Below, piece by piece: positions 1 to 6,521 of a stretch of 26,303 nucleotides of DNA. The DNA is taken from contig JAEYTA010000060.1 in the NCBI GenBank assembly GCA_023434265.1, positions 1 to 26,303 of the forward strand. Reading direction: 5' to 3'. The position numbers and the translations under genes were made by a program. The first letter of the stretch is position 1. The number at the start of each line of letters is the position of its first letter. This DNA is from Pseudomonadota bacterium. GTDB taxonomy: Bacteria > Pseudomonadota > Alphaproteobacteria > Caulobacterales > Caulobacteraceae. The notes beneath the pieces were generated by a model. That model made no database searches and was not told the DNA's origin. It saw nothing but the letters and a program-made list of their open reading frames with translations.

Positions 1-297
1 CTCCGGGACGGGCGGCCGGGTCTCGGGCAGGAACGGCGCGGGACGGGCCTCGGGACGGGCCTCGGGACGGGCCGGGGCCGGCGTCGCGGCCGCCGGAGCC
101 GGCGCGGTCGTGGCCGGGGCGGGCGTCGTCGGGAGGACGGGCGGACGCGCGAGGTATTCCTCGATGGTCGGCGGCCCGCTGTTGAGGTCGCGGGTCAGGT
201 CGCTGGCCGAGCGCTGGGGCGCGGTCTGGGGCGCAGTCTGGGCGTGGGCGGCGCCGGCGAGGAGCAGGGCGGCGGCGGTCGGGGCGAGAACTTTCAT
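1..297 (-). CDS. Proline/alanine-rich secreted protein, C-terminus cut by window edge
   Basis: Only the first 99 codons are present; the gene runs off the left edge. The protein starts MKVLAPTAAALLLAGAAHAQ, a clear Sec signal peptide with an AHA|Q-type cleavage site near residue 19. The mature part begins with a short polar segment (residues about 20-50). It then becomes a low-complexity Pro/Ala/Thr/Arg tract, including an Arg-Pro-Glu-Ala unit encoded by a 12-base direct repeat near bases 35-75. The tract suggests a disordered periplasmic linker, perhaps leading to a domain outside the window. It lies 18 bases downstream of the DUF2474 stop in the same direction, so it could be transcribed with the cyd genes. 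I do not recognise a family. The signal peptide call is firm; function is unknown. Confidence 0.6.
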   Translation of the reverse strand, partial: MKVLAPTAAALLLAGAAHAQTAPQTAPQRSASDLTRDLNSGPPTIEEYLARPPVLPTTPAPATTAPAPAAATPAPARPEARPEARPAPFLPETRPPVPE

Positions 298-315
298 GGA
301 CGGAAGCTTCGTCCC

Positions 316-465
316 TCAGCCCATGAACGGCAAGGCCCTGAGCGCGTAGGCGACGACGGCGGTGACCGCCGAGGCGGCGACGGCGAGGCCGGCGAACCAC
401 GCAAGGCGCTTCCACAGCGGGCCGGGCGCTTCGTCGGGGCCGGGCGGCGGGTCGATCCTAATGAT
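316..465 (-). CDS. DUF2474 small membrane protein (CydX-like subunit of cytochrome bd)
   Basis: A 48-49 residue protein with one transmembrane helix. After a short acidic and proline-rich N-terminus comes WKRLAWFAGLAVAASAV, then a helix ending RALPFMG. This Trp-Lys-Arg-Leu-x-Trp-Phe start followed by one helix, directly after cydB, is typical of the DUF2474 family that accompanies CIO-type cytochrome bd and is thought to act like CydX in stabilising the oxidase. No ATG, GTG or TTG lies between the last in-frame upstream stop and the conserved part. The only plausible starts are ATC (463-465) or ATT (460-462), placed 6 or 9 bases after a GGAGG on the minus strand. The start overlaps the cydB stop, suggesting translational coupling. 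Existence is well supported; the exact start is not. Confidence 0.68.
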   Translation of the reverse strand: MIRIDPPPGPDEAPGPLWKRLAWFAGLAVAASAVTAVVAYALRALPFMG

Positions 466-1483
466 AGCCGGCCTCCGGCGTGACCTTGCCGCGGAAGACC
501 CAGTAGACCCAGCCGCTGTAGGCGAGGATCAGCGGCAGGATGAAGGCCGTGCCGGCCAGCATCAGGCCGAGCGCGTTGTCGGGGGCGGCGGCGGCGCGGA
601 AGTCGACGGCGTAGGGGGCGACATAGGGGAAGAAGCCGGCGGCGAGGCCAGCGTAGCCCGACAGGAAGACCAGGGCGGCGCCGACGAAGGGCCAGCCGTG
701 CGAGGCGCGGCGCACGCCCCAGCCGACGAGGCCGAAGCCGGCCAGGCCGAGCAGCGGAATCCACGCCAGCGGCAGGAAGCGGTCCATGTCGAACCCGGCC
801 CCGGTCCAGCCCCAGCGCCCGGCCACCACCGGATGGACGACGAGGGTGGAGAGGCTGACCCCGAGCAGGAACAGGGCGGTGAGCACGCCGGCGATGACGG
901 CCCAGCGGCGGGCGTCGCCATGCAGCTCGTCGGCGGTCTTCCACATCAGCCAGGCGGCCCCGAGCAGGGCGTAGCCGCAGACCAGGCCGGCGGCGACCAG
1001 CAGGGTGTAGGGGGTGAACCAGTCGAAGGTCCCGCCGGCGAAGCGTTCGTCGACCACCTCCACCCCCTGGATGAAGCCGCCGAGGATCAGGCCCTGGGCG
1101 AAGGCGGCGAGGATGGAGCCGAAGGCGAACATGGCGGTCCAGAACGGCCGCCCGCGGGCGCGGCCGCGGAAGCGGAACTCGAAGGCCACACCGCGCAGGA
1201 TCAGGCCGGCGAGCATGAGGATGACCGGCAGGTAGAAGGCCGGCATGACGATGGAATAGGCCAGCGGGAAGGCCGCCAGCAGGCCGCCGCCGCCGAGCAC
1301 CAGCCAGGTCTCGTTGCCGTCCCAGACGGGGGCGACGGTGTTCATCATCACGTCGCGGTCCTGCTGCGAGCGGGCGAAGGGGAAGAGGACGCCGATGCCG
1401 AGGTCGAAGCCGTCGAGCAGGACGTAGAGCAGCACGGCGGTGGCGATCAGCCCGGCCCAGATGAGCGGCAGGTCGAGGCTCAT
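458..1483 (-). CDS. cydB: Cytochrome bd ubiquinol oxidase subunit II
   Basis: 341 residues, the normal length for CydB. It starts MSLDLPLIWAGLIATAVLLY and continues with the hallmark LLDGFDLGIGVLFPF of the first helix pair, then WDGNETWLVLGGGGLLAAFP around residue 60, a highly conserved CydB loop. Several further hydrophobic helices follow, ending GWVYWVFRGKVTPEAGYH. Subunit II pairs with CydA in the inner membrane. The complex oxidises ubiquinol and reduces oxygen to water with high affinity and without proton pumping. The start codon overlaps the cydA stop in an ATGA (1480-1483), so the two are translationally coupled. A longer in-frame extension exists upstream but is read out of frame through cydA and is rejected. 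No cydDC assembly genes are in the window. Confidence 0.96.
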   Translation of the reverse strand: MSLDLPLIWAGLIATAVLLYVLLDGFDLGIGVLFPFARSQQDRDVMMNTVAPVWDGNETWLVLGGGGLLAAFPLAYSIVMPAFYLPVILMLAGLILRGVAFEFRFRGRARGRPFWTAMFAFGSILAAFAQGLILGGFIQGVEVVDERFAGGTFDWFTPYTLLVAAGLVCGYALLGAAWLMWKTADELHGDARRWAVIAGVLTALFLLGVSLSTLVVHPVVAGRWGWTGAGFDMDRFLPLAWIPLLGLAGFGLVGWGVRRASHGWPFVGAALVFLSGYAGLAAGFFPYVAPYAVDFRAAAAPDNALGLMLAGTAFILPLILAYSGWVYWVFRGKVTPEAGYH

Positions 1484-2874
1484 GACGGGTCTCCCGGGGT
1501 CTTGTCGGGGGCGGCGGCGAGCGGGGTGCCGGGGGCGCGCTGGCCGTCGGGCCGCGGCTCGGCGGCTCCGGCGACGGGCCCCTCGGCGACGAGGCGCAGG
1601 ATGTAGATGGCCCCGGCCACGAAGACGACGGCGTAGACGGAGACGTAGATCAGCAGCGAGGTGGCGACCGAGCCGGCGGTCACCGGCGAGACGGCGTCGG
1701 CGGTGCGCAGCACGCCCTGCACCACCCACGGCTGGCGGCCGACCTCGGTGACGATCCAGCCGGCGATGACGGCGACGAAGCCCGCCGGGGCCATGGCCGT
1801 GGCGAAACGTAGGAACCAGCGGTTCTGCGTCAGCCGCCGGCGCCAGACCAGCCAGGCCCCCCAGAAGCCGAGGCCGATCATCAGCAGGCCGAGGCCGACC
1901 ATGACGCGGAAGGCCCAGAAGACGAGGAAGACCGGCGGCTGGTCCTCGGGCGGGACGGCGTCGAGGCCCTGCACCACCTCGTCGGGCGGGGCGACGATGA
2001 CGCCGGCGCCGGGCACGGCGATCTCGAAACGGTTGGACTGGCTCGCCCGGTCGGGGATGGCGAACAGGACCAGCGGATGGTTGGCCTTGCTCTCCCAGTA
2101 GGATTCGATGGCGGCCAGCTTCTGGGGCTGATGCGCCTTGGCCACCTCGCCCGACCAGTGGCCGACGAGCAGCTGGGCGGGGGCGAGGACGGCGACGAGG
2201 CCGACAGCCATGGTCAGGGCGATGCGGCTCTCGGCCTGCTCCCGGTCGCGCAGCAGCCGCCACGCCGAGGCGCCGCCGACCGCCAGAGCCGTGGTCAGGA
2301 AGGCGGCGATCAGCATGTGGGCCAGGCGCGAGGGGAAGCTGGGGTTGAAGATGACCTCGACGAAGCTGGTGGCCACGAAGCGGCCGTCCGGCAGCACCTC
2401 GAAGCCCTGCGGCGTCTGCATCCAGCTGTTGGCCGAGAGGATCCAGAAGGCCGAGATGGTGGTGCCGACGGCGACAAGGCAGGTGGCGAGGAAGTGCAGC
2501 CGCGGTCCGACCTTCTTCCAGCCGAACAGCATGACCCCGAGGAAGGAGGCCTCGAGGAAGAAGGCGGTCAGCACCTCATAGGCCAGCAGGGGTCCGATGA
2601 CGCCGCCGGTCAGGCGGATGAACTCGGACCAGTTGGTGCCGAACTGGTAGCTGAGCACGATGCCGGAGACGACGCCCATGCCGAAGCTGATGGCGAAGAT
2701 CTTCACCCAGAACAGGTAGAGGGTCCTGAAGGCGTCGCGCCGGGTCGCCAGCCACAGCCCCTCGAGCACCGCGAGGTAGGCCGCCAGCCCGATGGTGAAG
2801 GCGGGGAAGAGGATGTGGAAGGCGATGGTGAAGGCGAACTGGAGCCGCGAGAGCAGCAGGGCGTCGAAGTCCAC
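1480..2874 (-). CDS. cydA: Cytochrome bd ubiquinol oxidase subunit I, CIO (short Q-loop) type
   Basis: 464 residues, shorter than E. coli CydA (about 522) because the Q-loop is short, as in cyanide-insensitive oxidases. Conserved residues are visible: His20 in FAFTIAFHILFPAFTIG (E. coli His19), Glu100 and Glu108 in the LLAYEVLTAFFLEASF stretch (proton path and haem d site), His186 in PSRLAHM, Met325 in FRVMVGLG (haem b558 ligand), and GRQPW at 379-383 followed by RTADAVSPV. The subunit carries the three haems and the quinol site. The start is GTG (2872-2874), preceded by AGGAAAGGG on the minus strand. It is first in a cydA-cydB-DUF2474 operon. Two GC-rich dyads lie just upstream. No FNR/FixK box of the TTGAT-N4-ATCAA kind is seen. 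Confidence 0.96.
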   Translation of the reverse strand: MDFDALLLSRLQFAFTIAFHILFPAFTIGLAAYLAVLEGLWLATRRDAFRTLYLFWVKIFAISFGMGVVSGIVLSYQFGTNWSEFIRLTGGVIGPLLAYEVLTAFFLEASFLGVMLFGWKKVGPRLHFLATCLVAVGTTISAFWILSANSWMQTPQGFEVLPDGRFVATSFVEVIFNPSFPSRLAHMLIAAFLTTALAVGGASAWRLLRDREQAESRIALTMAVGLVAVLAPAQLLVGHWSGEVAKAHQPQKLAAIESYWESKANHPLVLFAIPDRASQSNRFEIAVPGAGVIVAPPDEVVQGLDAVPPEDQPPVFLVFWAFRVMVGLGLLMIGLGFWGAWLVWRRRLTQNRWFLRFATAMAPAGFVAVIAGWIVTEVGRQPWVVQGVLRTADAVSPVTAGSVATSLLIYVSVYAVVFVAGAIYILRLVAEGPVAGAAEPRPDGQRAPGTPLAAAPDKTPGDPS

Positions 2875-2925
2875 GGCCCGACCCTTTCCTCCGGAAGCGA
2901 GGGCGGGAAGGTAGCCGCCCGTGCC

Positions 2926-2959
2926 GCGTCCGCCACCGGACGCTCCGTCGCGCGACGGA
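2926..2959. promoter_or_regulatory. Two abutting dyads in the cydA leader
   Basis: GCGTCCG (2926-2932) and CGGACGC (2937-2943) form a perfect 7-bp inverted repeat around a 4-base loop. It is immediately followed by a perfect 16-base palindrome, TCCGTCGCGCGACGGA (2944-2959). Both lie 52-85 bases before the cydA start. They may be operator sites or RNA hairpins in the leader; no regulator can be named. Confidence 0.4.
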
Positions 2960-2989
2960 ACGCCTCAGCTTGGGGAAGGCTCCGGAGGG

Positions 2990-3109
2990 GGCAGTAGGCA
3001 ATAGGCAGTAGGCAGTGGGGGAGACGGTGCGTCGCGCGCAGCCGGCGGTGAGGTCCCGCGATCGCTCCTCAGCGCAGACCTGCTGCCTACTGCCTACTGC
3101 CTACTGCCT
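2990..3109. repeat. Heptamer-repeat inverted repeat between cydA and the kinase gene
   Basis: The left arm (2991-3018) is about four copies of GCAGTAG, one being GCAATAG and the last GCAGTGG. The right arm (3081-3109) is its reverse complement, a run of CTGCCTA units. About 62 bases of non-repeat sequence separate them. The arms could fold into a long imperfect hairpin in RNA. Its place 9 bases beyond the kinase stop codon and upstream of cydA suits a transcription terminator or boundary element. Function is inferred; the repeat itself is directly visible. Confidence 0.8.
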
Positions 3110-3117
3110 CGCCTTCG

Positions 3118-4791
3118 TCAGGCGGCGGGCAGCTCGACCCAGAAGGTGGCCCCCTCGCCCGGCGTGGAGTCGACGCCGATGGCGCCGCCCTGCAGTTCGA
3201 CGAGCCGCTTGGCCAGGGCCAGGCCGATGCCGTGGCCCTCGACCGCGGAGCGCTCGAGGCCGAGGCGGTTGAAGGGCTCGAACAGCTGGGCCTGCTTCTC
3301 GGGCGACAGGCCGGGGCCCCGATCGGCGACCTCGATGCGCACCCCGTCGTGGATGCGGCGGGCGCGCAGGGTCACCACGCCGCCGGCGCCGCCGTACTTG
3401 ACCGCGTTGGAGGTGAGGTTGCCGACCACCTGGGCGAGACGCTGGGAGTCGGCCAGCGCCACCAGGCCGTCGCCTTCGTTGACCAGTTCGAAGCGGATGG
3501 CCTGGGCCTCGGGACGCAGCACGGTGGCGCGACGCACGTCGTCGAGCAGGCCGGGCACGTCGGTGGGGCGCAGCTCGACCTTGACCGCCCCGGATTCGGC
3601 CCGCGCCACGTCGAGCAGGTCGTGGGCCAGCGCCTCGACCTGGCGGGCGGTCTTGACCAGCATCTCGGCCATTTCGGTCTGGGTCTGGCTGACCGGCCCG
3701 AGCTGGCCCGACTTCCACAGCTCGCCGATGCCGATGACGCCGCCGACCGGGCTCTTGATCTCGTGGGCGACGTTGGCCAGCAGGCGCGACTTGGCTTCCG
3801 AGGCCCGCTCGGCTCGGGCCTGGCCGGCGCGGGCGCGGTCGCCGAGGCGGTCGCGCTCCTCGAGCAGGGCGGCCACGAGCAGGATCGGCAGGTAGCCCAG
3901 CAGCACCAGCAACTGGGCCATCATGGCCCGCTCCGCGCCCTCGTAGTGGCTGTAGGGACCGTAGCCGAGCATGCCCCCGCCGACGGCGAAGAGGGTGATG
4001 AGCACCAGGCCGGCGGTGACGCCGAGCACGCGCAGCCGCACGGCGATGAGCAGCAGCAGCGGCAGGATGAGGAAGGCGACGGGGGCCGAGCTGCGCAGGA
4101 ACACCACGCCGCAGACCACCGCCAGCGTGCCCAGCAGCAGCACGGCCTCAACGGCCCGTCCCGGGGCCCGGAAGCGCGCCAGCTCGCGCCGGGTCACGGC
4201 GAGGCCGAAGCTGGCGACCACGGCGATGCTGAGGGCGTGACCGAACCACCAGGTCTGGGCGGTCTCGAAGAAGTCGGCCCCGTTCATCCACCACAGCATG
4301 CCGCCGACGAAGGCGGCGGCGGGCAGCGGGGCGATCGCCGCGGCGCTGATCAGGAAGCGGCAGGCGCCCTCGACGGTGGCGAGATTGAGCGTCGGGGCGA
4401 AGCGGCGGGCGAGCAGAACGGCGCCATAGATGTCGATCATGTTGGCGACGGTGAACATCGCCGTCTCGGCCTGGGTGTTGCCGGCCAGCAGGTTGCCGGC
4501 GGCGAGGCCGAGGGCGACGAGGCCGCCGAACGACAGGTCGTACAGCGGCCCGCGCGAGGTGCGCAGCCAGACCGCGGTGGCCAGACCGGCCGAGCCCCAC
4601 AGGGCGGCCACCATGTCGGCCGAGCGCGCGAAGGTCAGCGACAGCACCGTCAGGACCATCACCGTCATGGCGGTGAACACCGGCGCGAGGGTCGGTCCGC
4701 CGCCGCCCGACCGGGCAGCCGGCCTGCGGACCGGCGCCTTGGCGACGACCGGAGGGGCCGGCAGGGGGTCGAGCGCGCGGCTCATGGTCAT
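3118..4791 (-). CDS. Membrane sensor histidine kinase with MASE1-like sensor
   Basis: 557 residues. Residues about 35-310 carry eight or so hydrophobic segments resembling a MASE1 integral membrane sensor. A short linker follows, then a HisKA domain with H-box NVAHEIKSPVGG (phospho-acceptor His343). The ATPase domain has the N-box NLTSNAVKYG (Asn458, Asn462), G1 DRGPG (490-494), F-box FEPF (504-507) and G2 GHGIGL (519-524). It should autophosphorylate and pass phosphate to a response regulator, but none is adjacent, so it is an orphan and its signal is unknown. The start could be ATG 4791 or ATG 4785, two codons later; I took the longer. It lies 66 bases after thiE on the same strand and may be cotranscribed. 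Nearness to cyd invites a respiratory or redox role, which is speculative. Confidence 0.9.
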   Translation of the reverse strand: MTMSRALDPLPAPPVVAKAPVRRPAARSGGGGPTLAPVFTAMTVMVLTVLSLTFARSADMVAALWGSAGLATAVWLRTSRGPLYDLSFGGLVALGLAAGNLLAGNTQAETAMFTVANMIDIYGAVLLARRFAPTLNLATVEGACRFLISAAAIAPLPAAAFVGGMLWWMNGADFFETAQTWWFGHALSIAVVASFGLAVTRRELARFRAPGRAVEAVLLLGTLAVVCGVVFLRSSAPVAFLILPLLLLIAVRLRVLGVTAGLVLITLFAVGGGMLGYGPYSHYEGAERAMMAQLLVLLGYLPILLVAALLEERDRLGDRARAGQARAERASEAKSRLLANVAHEIKSPVGGVIGIGELWKSGQLGPVSQTQTEMAEMLVKTARQVEALAHDLLDVARAESGAVKVELRPTDVPGLLDDVRRATVLRPEAQAIRFELVNEGDGLVALADSQRLAQVVGNLTSNAVKYGGAGGVVTLRARRIHDGVRIEVADRGPGLSPEKQAQLFEPFNRLGLERSAVEGHGIGLALAKRLVELQGGAIGVDSTPGEGATFWVELPAA

Positions 4792-4857
4792 GGTCGGGTC
4801 CGGACGACGGAATACTCCGGCGTCTTCTAGCCGCGGCTTCCTAATATCCCCTGAAGG

Positions 4858-5517
4858 TCAGAAGGCCTTGGACAGCGCTTGGTCGAAGGCGCGCACCGCC
4901 GCCGCAGGCCCCCCGGGCGCGCTCCACACCGCCGCGCTGACGGCCACGAAGTCGGCCCCGGCGCGCGCCAGCCCGGCCGCATTGGCGGGGGTGATGCCGC
5001 CGATGGCCACGCAGGGCGTCTCGACGGTCTCCTGCCAGATGGTCAGGATCTCCGGATCGGCCCGATGCGTCGCCGCCTTGGTGGCGGTCGGGAAGAAGGC
5101 CCCGAAGGCGACGTAGTCGGCCCCCGCCTCGGCCGCGTCCATGGCCAGTTCGCGGCTGTCGTGGCAGGTGACGCCGATCATCGCCTCCGGCCCCATCAGG
5201 CGGCGGGCCTCGGCGTAGGAGGCGTCCGACTGGCCGACGTGCACGCCGTCGCAGCCGGATCGGGCGGCGAGATCGGGCCGGTCGTTGAGGATGACGGCGA
5301 CGCCGCGCGCCCGGGCGACGGGCGCGAGCGCCTCGACCGCCCTCAGCACCGTCGCGTCGTCGACGTCCTTGAGTCGGATCTGCAGCGCCGCCACGTCGCC
5401 GGCGTCGAGCGCCGCCGCCAGATCGCGGGCGAAGGCGTCCAGGTCGGGGATGACCGGCGGGGTGATCAGATAGAGCCGGCACGGCGGGCGCGGCGGGACG
5501 ACGGGTTCTCTGGCCAT
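4858..5517 (-). CDS. thiE: Thiamine phosphate synthase
   Basis: 219 residues, normal for ThiE, a cytosolic TIM barrel joining hydroxymethylpyrimidine diphosphate and thiazole phosphate to make thiamine phosphate. Family motifs appear in order: LQIRLKD (45-51), ILNDRPDLA (76-84), GCDGVHVGQSD (88-98), GVTCHDSRE (115-123), YVAFGAFFPTATK (135-147; the pyrophosphate-binding PTxTK), AIGGITPANA (171-180) and a final phosphate-binding VSAAVW. The ATG at 5515-5517 lacks a well-placed Shine-Dalgarno. The only GGGAG lies inside a perfect hairpin a few bases upstream. No TPP riboswitch motifs are visible in the leader. Other thiamine genes are absent, so it is a stand-alone gene followed by the kinase. 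Some alphaproteobacterial homologues are annotated simply as ThiE-like. Confidence 0.92.
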   Translation of the reverse strand: MAREPVVPPRPPCRLYLITPPVIPDLDAFARDLAAALDAGDVAALQIRLKDVDDATVLRAVEALAPVARARGVAVILNDRPDLAARSGCDGVHVGQSDASYAEARRLMGPEAMIGVTCHDSRELAMDAAEAGADYVAFGAFFPTATKAATHRADPEILTIWQETVETPCVAIGGITPANAAGLARAGADFVAVSAAVWSAPGGPAAAVRAFDQALSKAF

Positions 5518-5520
5518 GCG

Positions 5521-5539
5521 GCGGGAGTGCGTCTCCCGC
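5521..5539. promoter_or_regulatory. Perfect hairpin in the thiE leader
   Basis: GCGGGAG (5521-5527), loop TGCGT, CTCCCGC (5533-5539). On the thiE (minus) strand it ends 3 bases before the ATG, and its 5' arm contains the only Shine-Dalgarno-like GGGAG. It could therefore lower or control translation initiation. Confidence 0.4.
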
Positions 5540-5572
5540 GCCTCGGCGTCAATCGCCTACGTACAATTGCGG

Positions 5573-5625
5573 AATGCGAACGACTTGCATTCGCCTCAAT
5601 CCCATGGCTATAGCGAACCATTCGC
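5573..5625 (+). promoter_or_regulatory. bfd promoter with two Fur-box-like palindromes
   Basis: A sigma70-like promoter is visible: TTGCAT (5585-5590), an 18-base spacer and TATAGC (5609-5614). A 19-base dyad, AATGC-N9-GCATT (5573-5591), covers the -35. A second dyad, GCGAA-CCA-TTCGC (5613-5625), overlaps the -10. Both resemble Fur-type boxes in length and symmetry. Their placement would block polymerase, fitting iron-dependent repression of bfd as known for E. coli bfd. The sites could also serve the divergent thiE. The identity of the regulator is inferred. Confidence 0.5.
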
Positions 5626-5645
5626 AATCGCATCGGGTTCGCCTC

Positions 5646-5831
5646 GTGTACGTCTGCAACTGCAACGGTCTGCGCCAGCGCGACGTCGCCGCCGCCATCG
5701 AGGCCGGTGCGACGCGGCCGAAGGACGTGTTCGACCGTCACCAGTGCCGCCCCTGCTGCGCGCGCTGCGTCTGCGAGATGCGCGAGATGATCGACGACAG
5801 CCGCCAGACCTTCGCCCTCGCCGCCGAGTAA
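5646..5831 (+). CDS. bfd: Bacterioferritin-associated ferredoxin
   Basis: A 61-residue [2Fe-2S] protein that delivers electrons to bacterioferritin so stored ferric iron can be released. It begins MYVCNCNG, the family's CxC start (Cys4, Cys6), and has a second cysteine pair in HQCRPCCARCVC (Cys34, 37, 38, 41, 43). In E. coli Bfd the ligands are Cys4, 6, 38/39 and 41/42, so Cys38 and Cys41 are the likely ligands. I chose the GTG at 5646 because it gives the standard N-terminus. An in-frame ATG at 5604 would add 14 residues but lies within the promoter. There is no strong Shine-Dalgarno. The gene is directly upstream of bfr, the expected partner. Three extra cysteines make it richer in Cys than usual. 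Confidence 0.87.
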   Translation: MYVCNCNGLRQRDVAAAIEAGATRPKDVFDRHQCRPCCARCVCEMREMIDDSRQTFALAAE

Positions 5832-5853
5832 CTGCAGGCGATTTTTACTCGCA

Positions 5854-5890
5854 TTTTCAATATATTGAGAAGTGTTCGCAAGTGAACACT
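5854..5890. promoter_or_regulatory. Adjacent AT-rich and GTGTTC palindromes ahead of bfr
   Basis: An 18-base dyad centred on CAATATATTG (5854-5871, 8 of 9 pairs) abuts a second perfect dyad, AGTGTTC-N6-GAACACT (5871-5890). They lie between bfd and bfr, 87 bases before the bfr start, in the most AT-rich stretch of the window. They are likely operator sites, or a hairpin after bfd; the regulator is unknown. Confidence 0.45.
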
Positions 5891-5976
5891 CGCCGCCGTC
5901 GCGTGTTATGAAGGCGCGAGCGGCGGGTGAATCAGGACGTCAGGTCGACGGCCGCCCCGCCGACGGGAAGACGACC

Positions 5977-6477
5977 ATGAAGGGCGATCCGGCGATCATC
6001 CGCACCCTCAACGCGGTGCTGACCAACGAGCTGACCGCGGTCAACCAGTACTTCCTGCACGCGCGGATGTTCGAGAGCTGGGGGCTGAAGCACCTCGGCC
6101 AGATCATCTACGAGGAATCGATCGGCGAAATGCGTCACGCCGACAAGCTGATCAAGCGCGTCCTGTTCCTCGACGGCCTGCCCAACCTGCAGGACCTGCA
6201 CAAGCTGAAGATCGGCGAGAAGGCGGTGGAGTGCCTCGGCGCCGACCTGCGCCTCGAGCTGGGCGGCCGCGACACCCTGCTGGCCGGCATCGCCCAGTGC
6301 GAGGCGGCGCAGGACTACGTCAGCCGCCAGATCCTGCAGGAGATCCTGTCCGACACCGAGGAGCACATCGACTTCCTCGAGGCCCAGTTCAAGCTGATCG
6401 AGCAGCTGGGCGAGCAGAACTACCTGCAGTCGGCGATGACCGAGATCGCGCCGGACAAGAGCGCGACGGGGAACTGA
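5977..6477 (+). CDS. bfr: Bacterioferritin
   Basis: 166 residues, the normal length. It starts MKGDPAIIRTLNAVL and aligns with E. coli Bfr without gaps through residue 130. Visible are the haem ligand Met52, ferroxidase ligands Glu18, Glu51, His54 and Glu94, and His130 in SDTEEHIDFLE. At the position of E. coli Glu127 this protein has Thr127, with Glu128 and Glu129 following. The 24-mer stores iron as a ferric mineral in the cytosol, with haem at subunit dimers. The ATG at 5977 follows GGGAAG; the longer in-frame extension upstream covers the palindromes and is not used. Bfd upstream is its reductase partner. Identification is firm; only the ferroxidase variant is unusual. Confidence 0.95.
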   Translation: MKGDPAIIRTLNAVLTNELTAVNQYFLHARMFESWGLKHLGQIIYEESIGEMRHADKLIKRVLFLDGLPNLQDLHKLKIGEKAVECLGADLRLELGGRDTLLAGIAQCEAAQDYVSRQILQEILSDTEEHIDFLEAQFKLIEQLGEQNYLQSAMTEIAPDKSATGN

Positions 6478-6521
6478 GCGCCGTCCGGCTCATTCCGCCT
6501 CCGCTGCAGGAGGAGAGCCGG

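Noticed and set aside
458..2263. Fusion-like frame extending cydB upstream
   Set aside because: The upstream part reads cydA out of frame as Arg/Pro-rich sequence. The normal CydB start with ATGA overlap is clear.
2990..3109. CRISPR array
   Set aside because: Repeat units are 7 bases with no spacers and the two blocks are inverted relative to each other; no cas genes.
5518..5645. TPP riboswitch upstream of thiE
   Set aside because: None of the conserved THI-box segments (CTGAGA, ACCTGATCTGG-like) are present on either strand.
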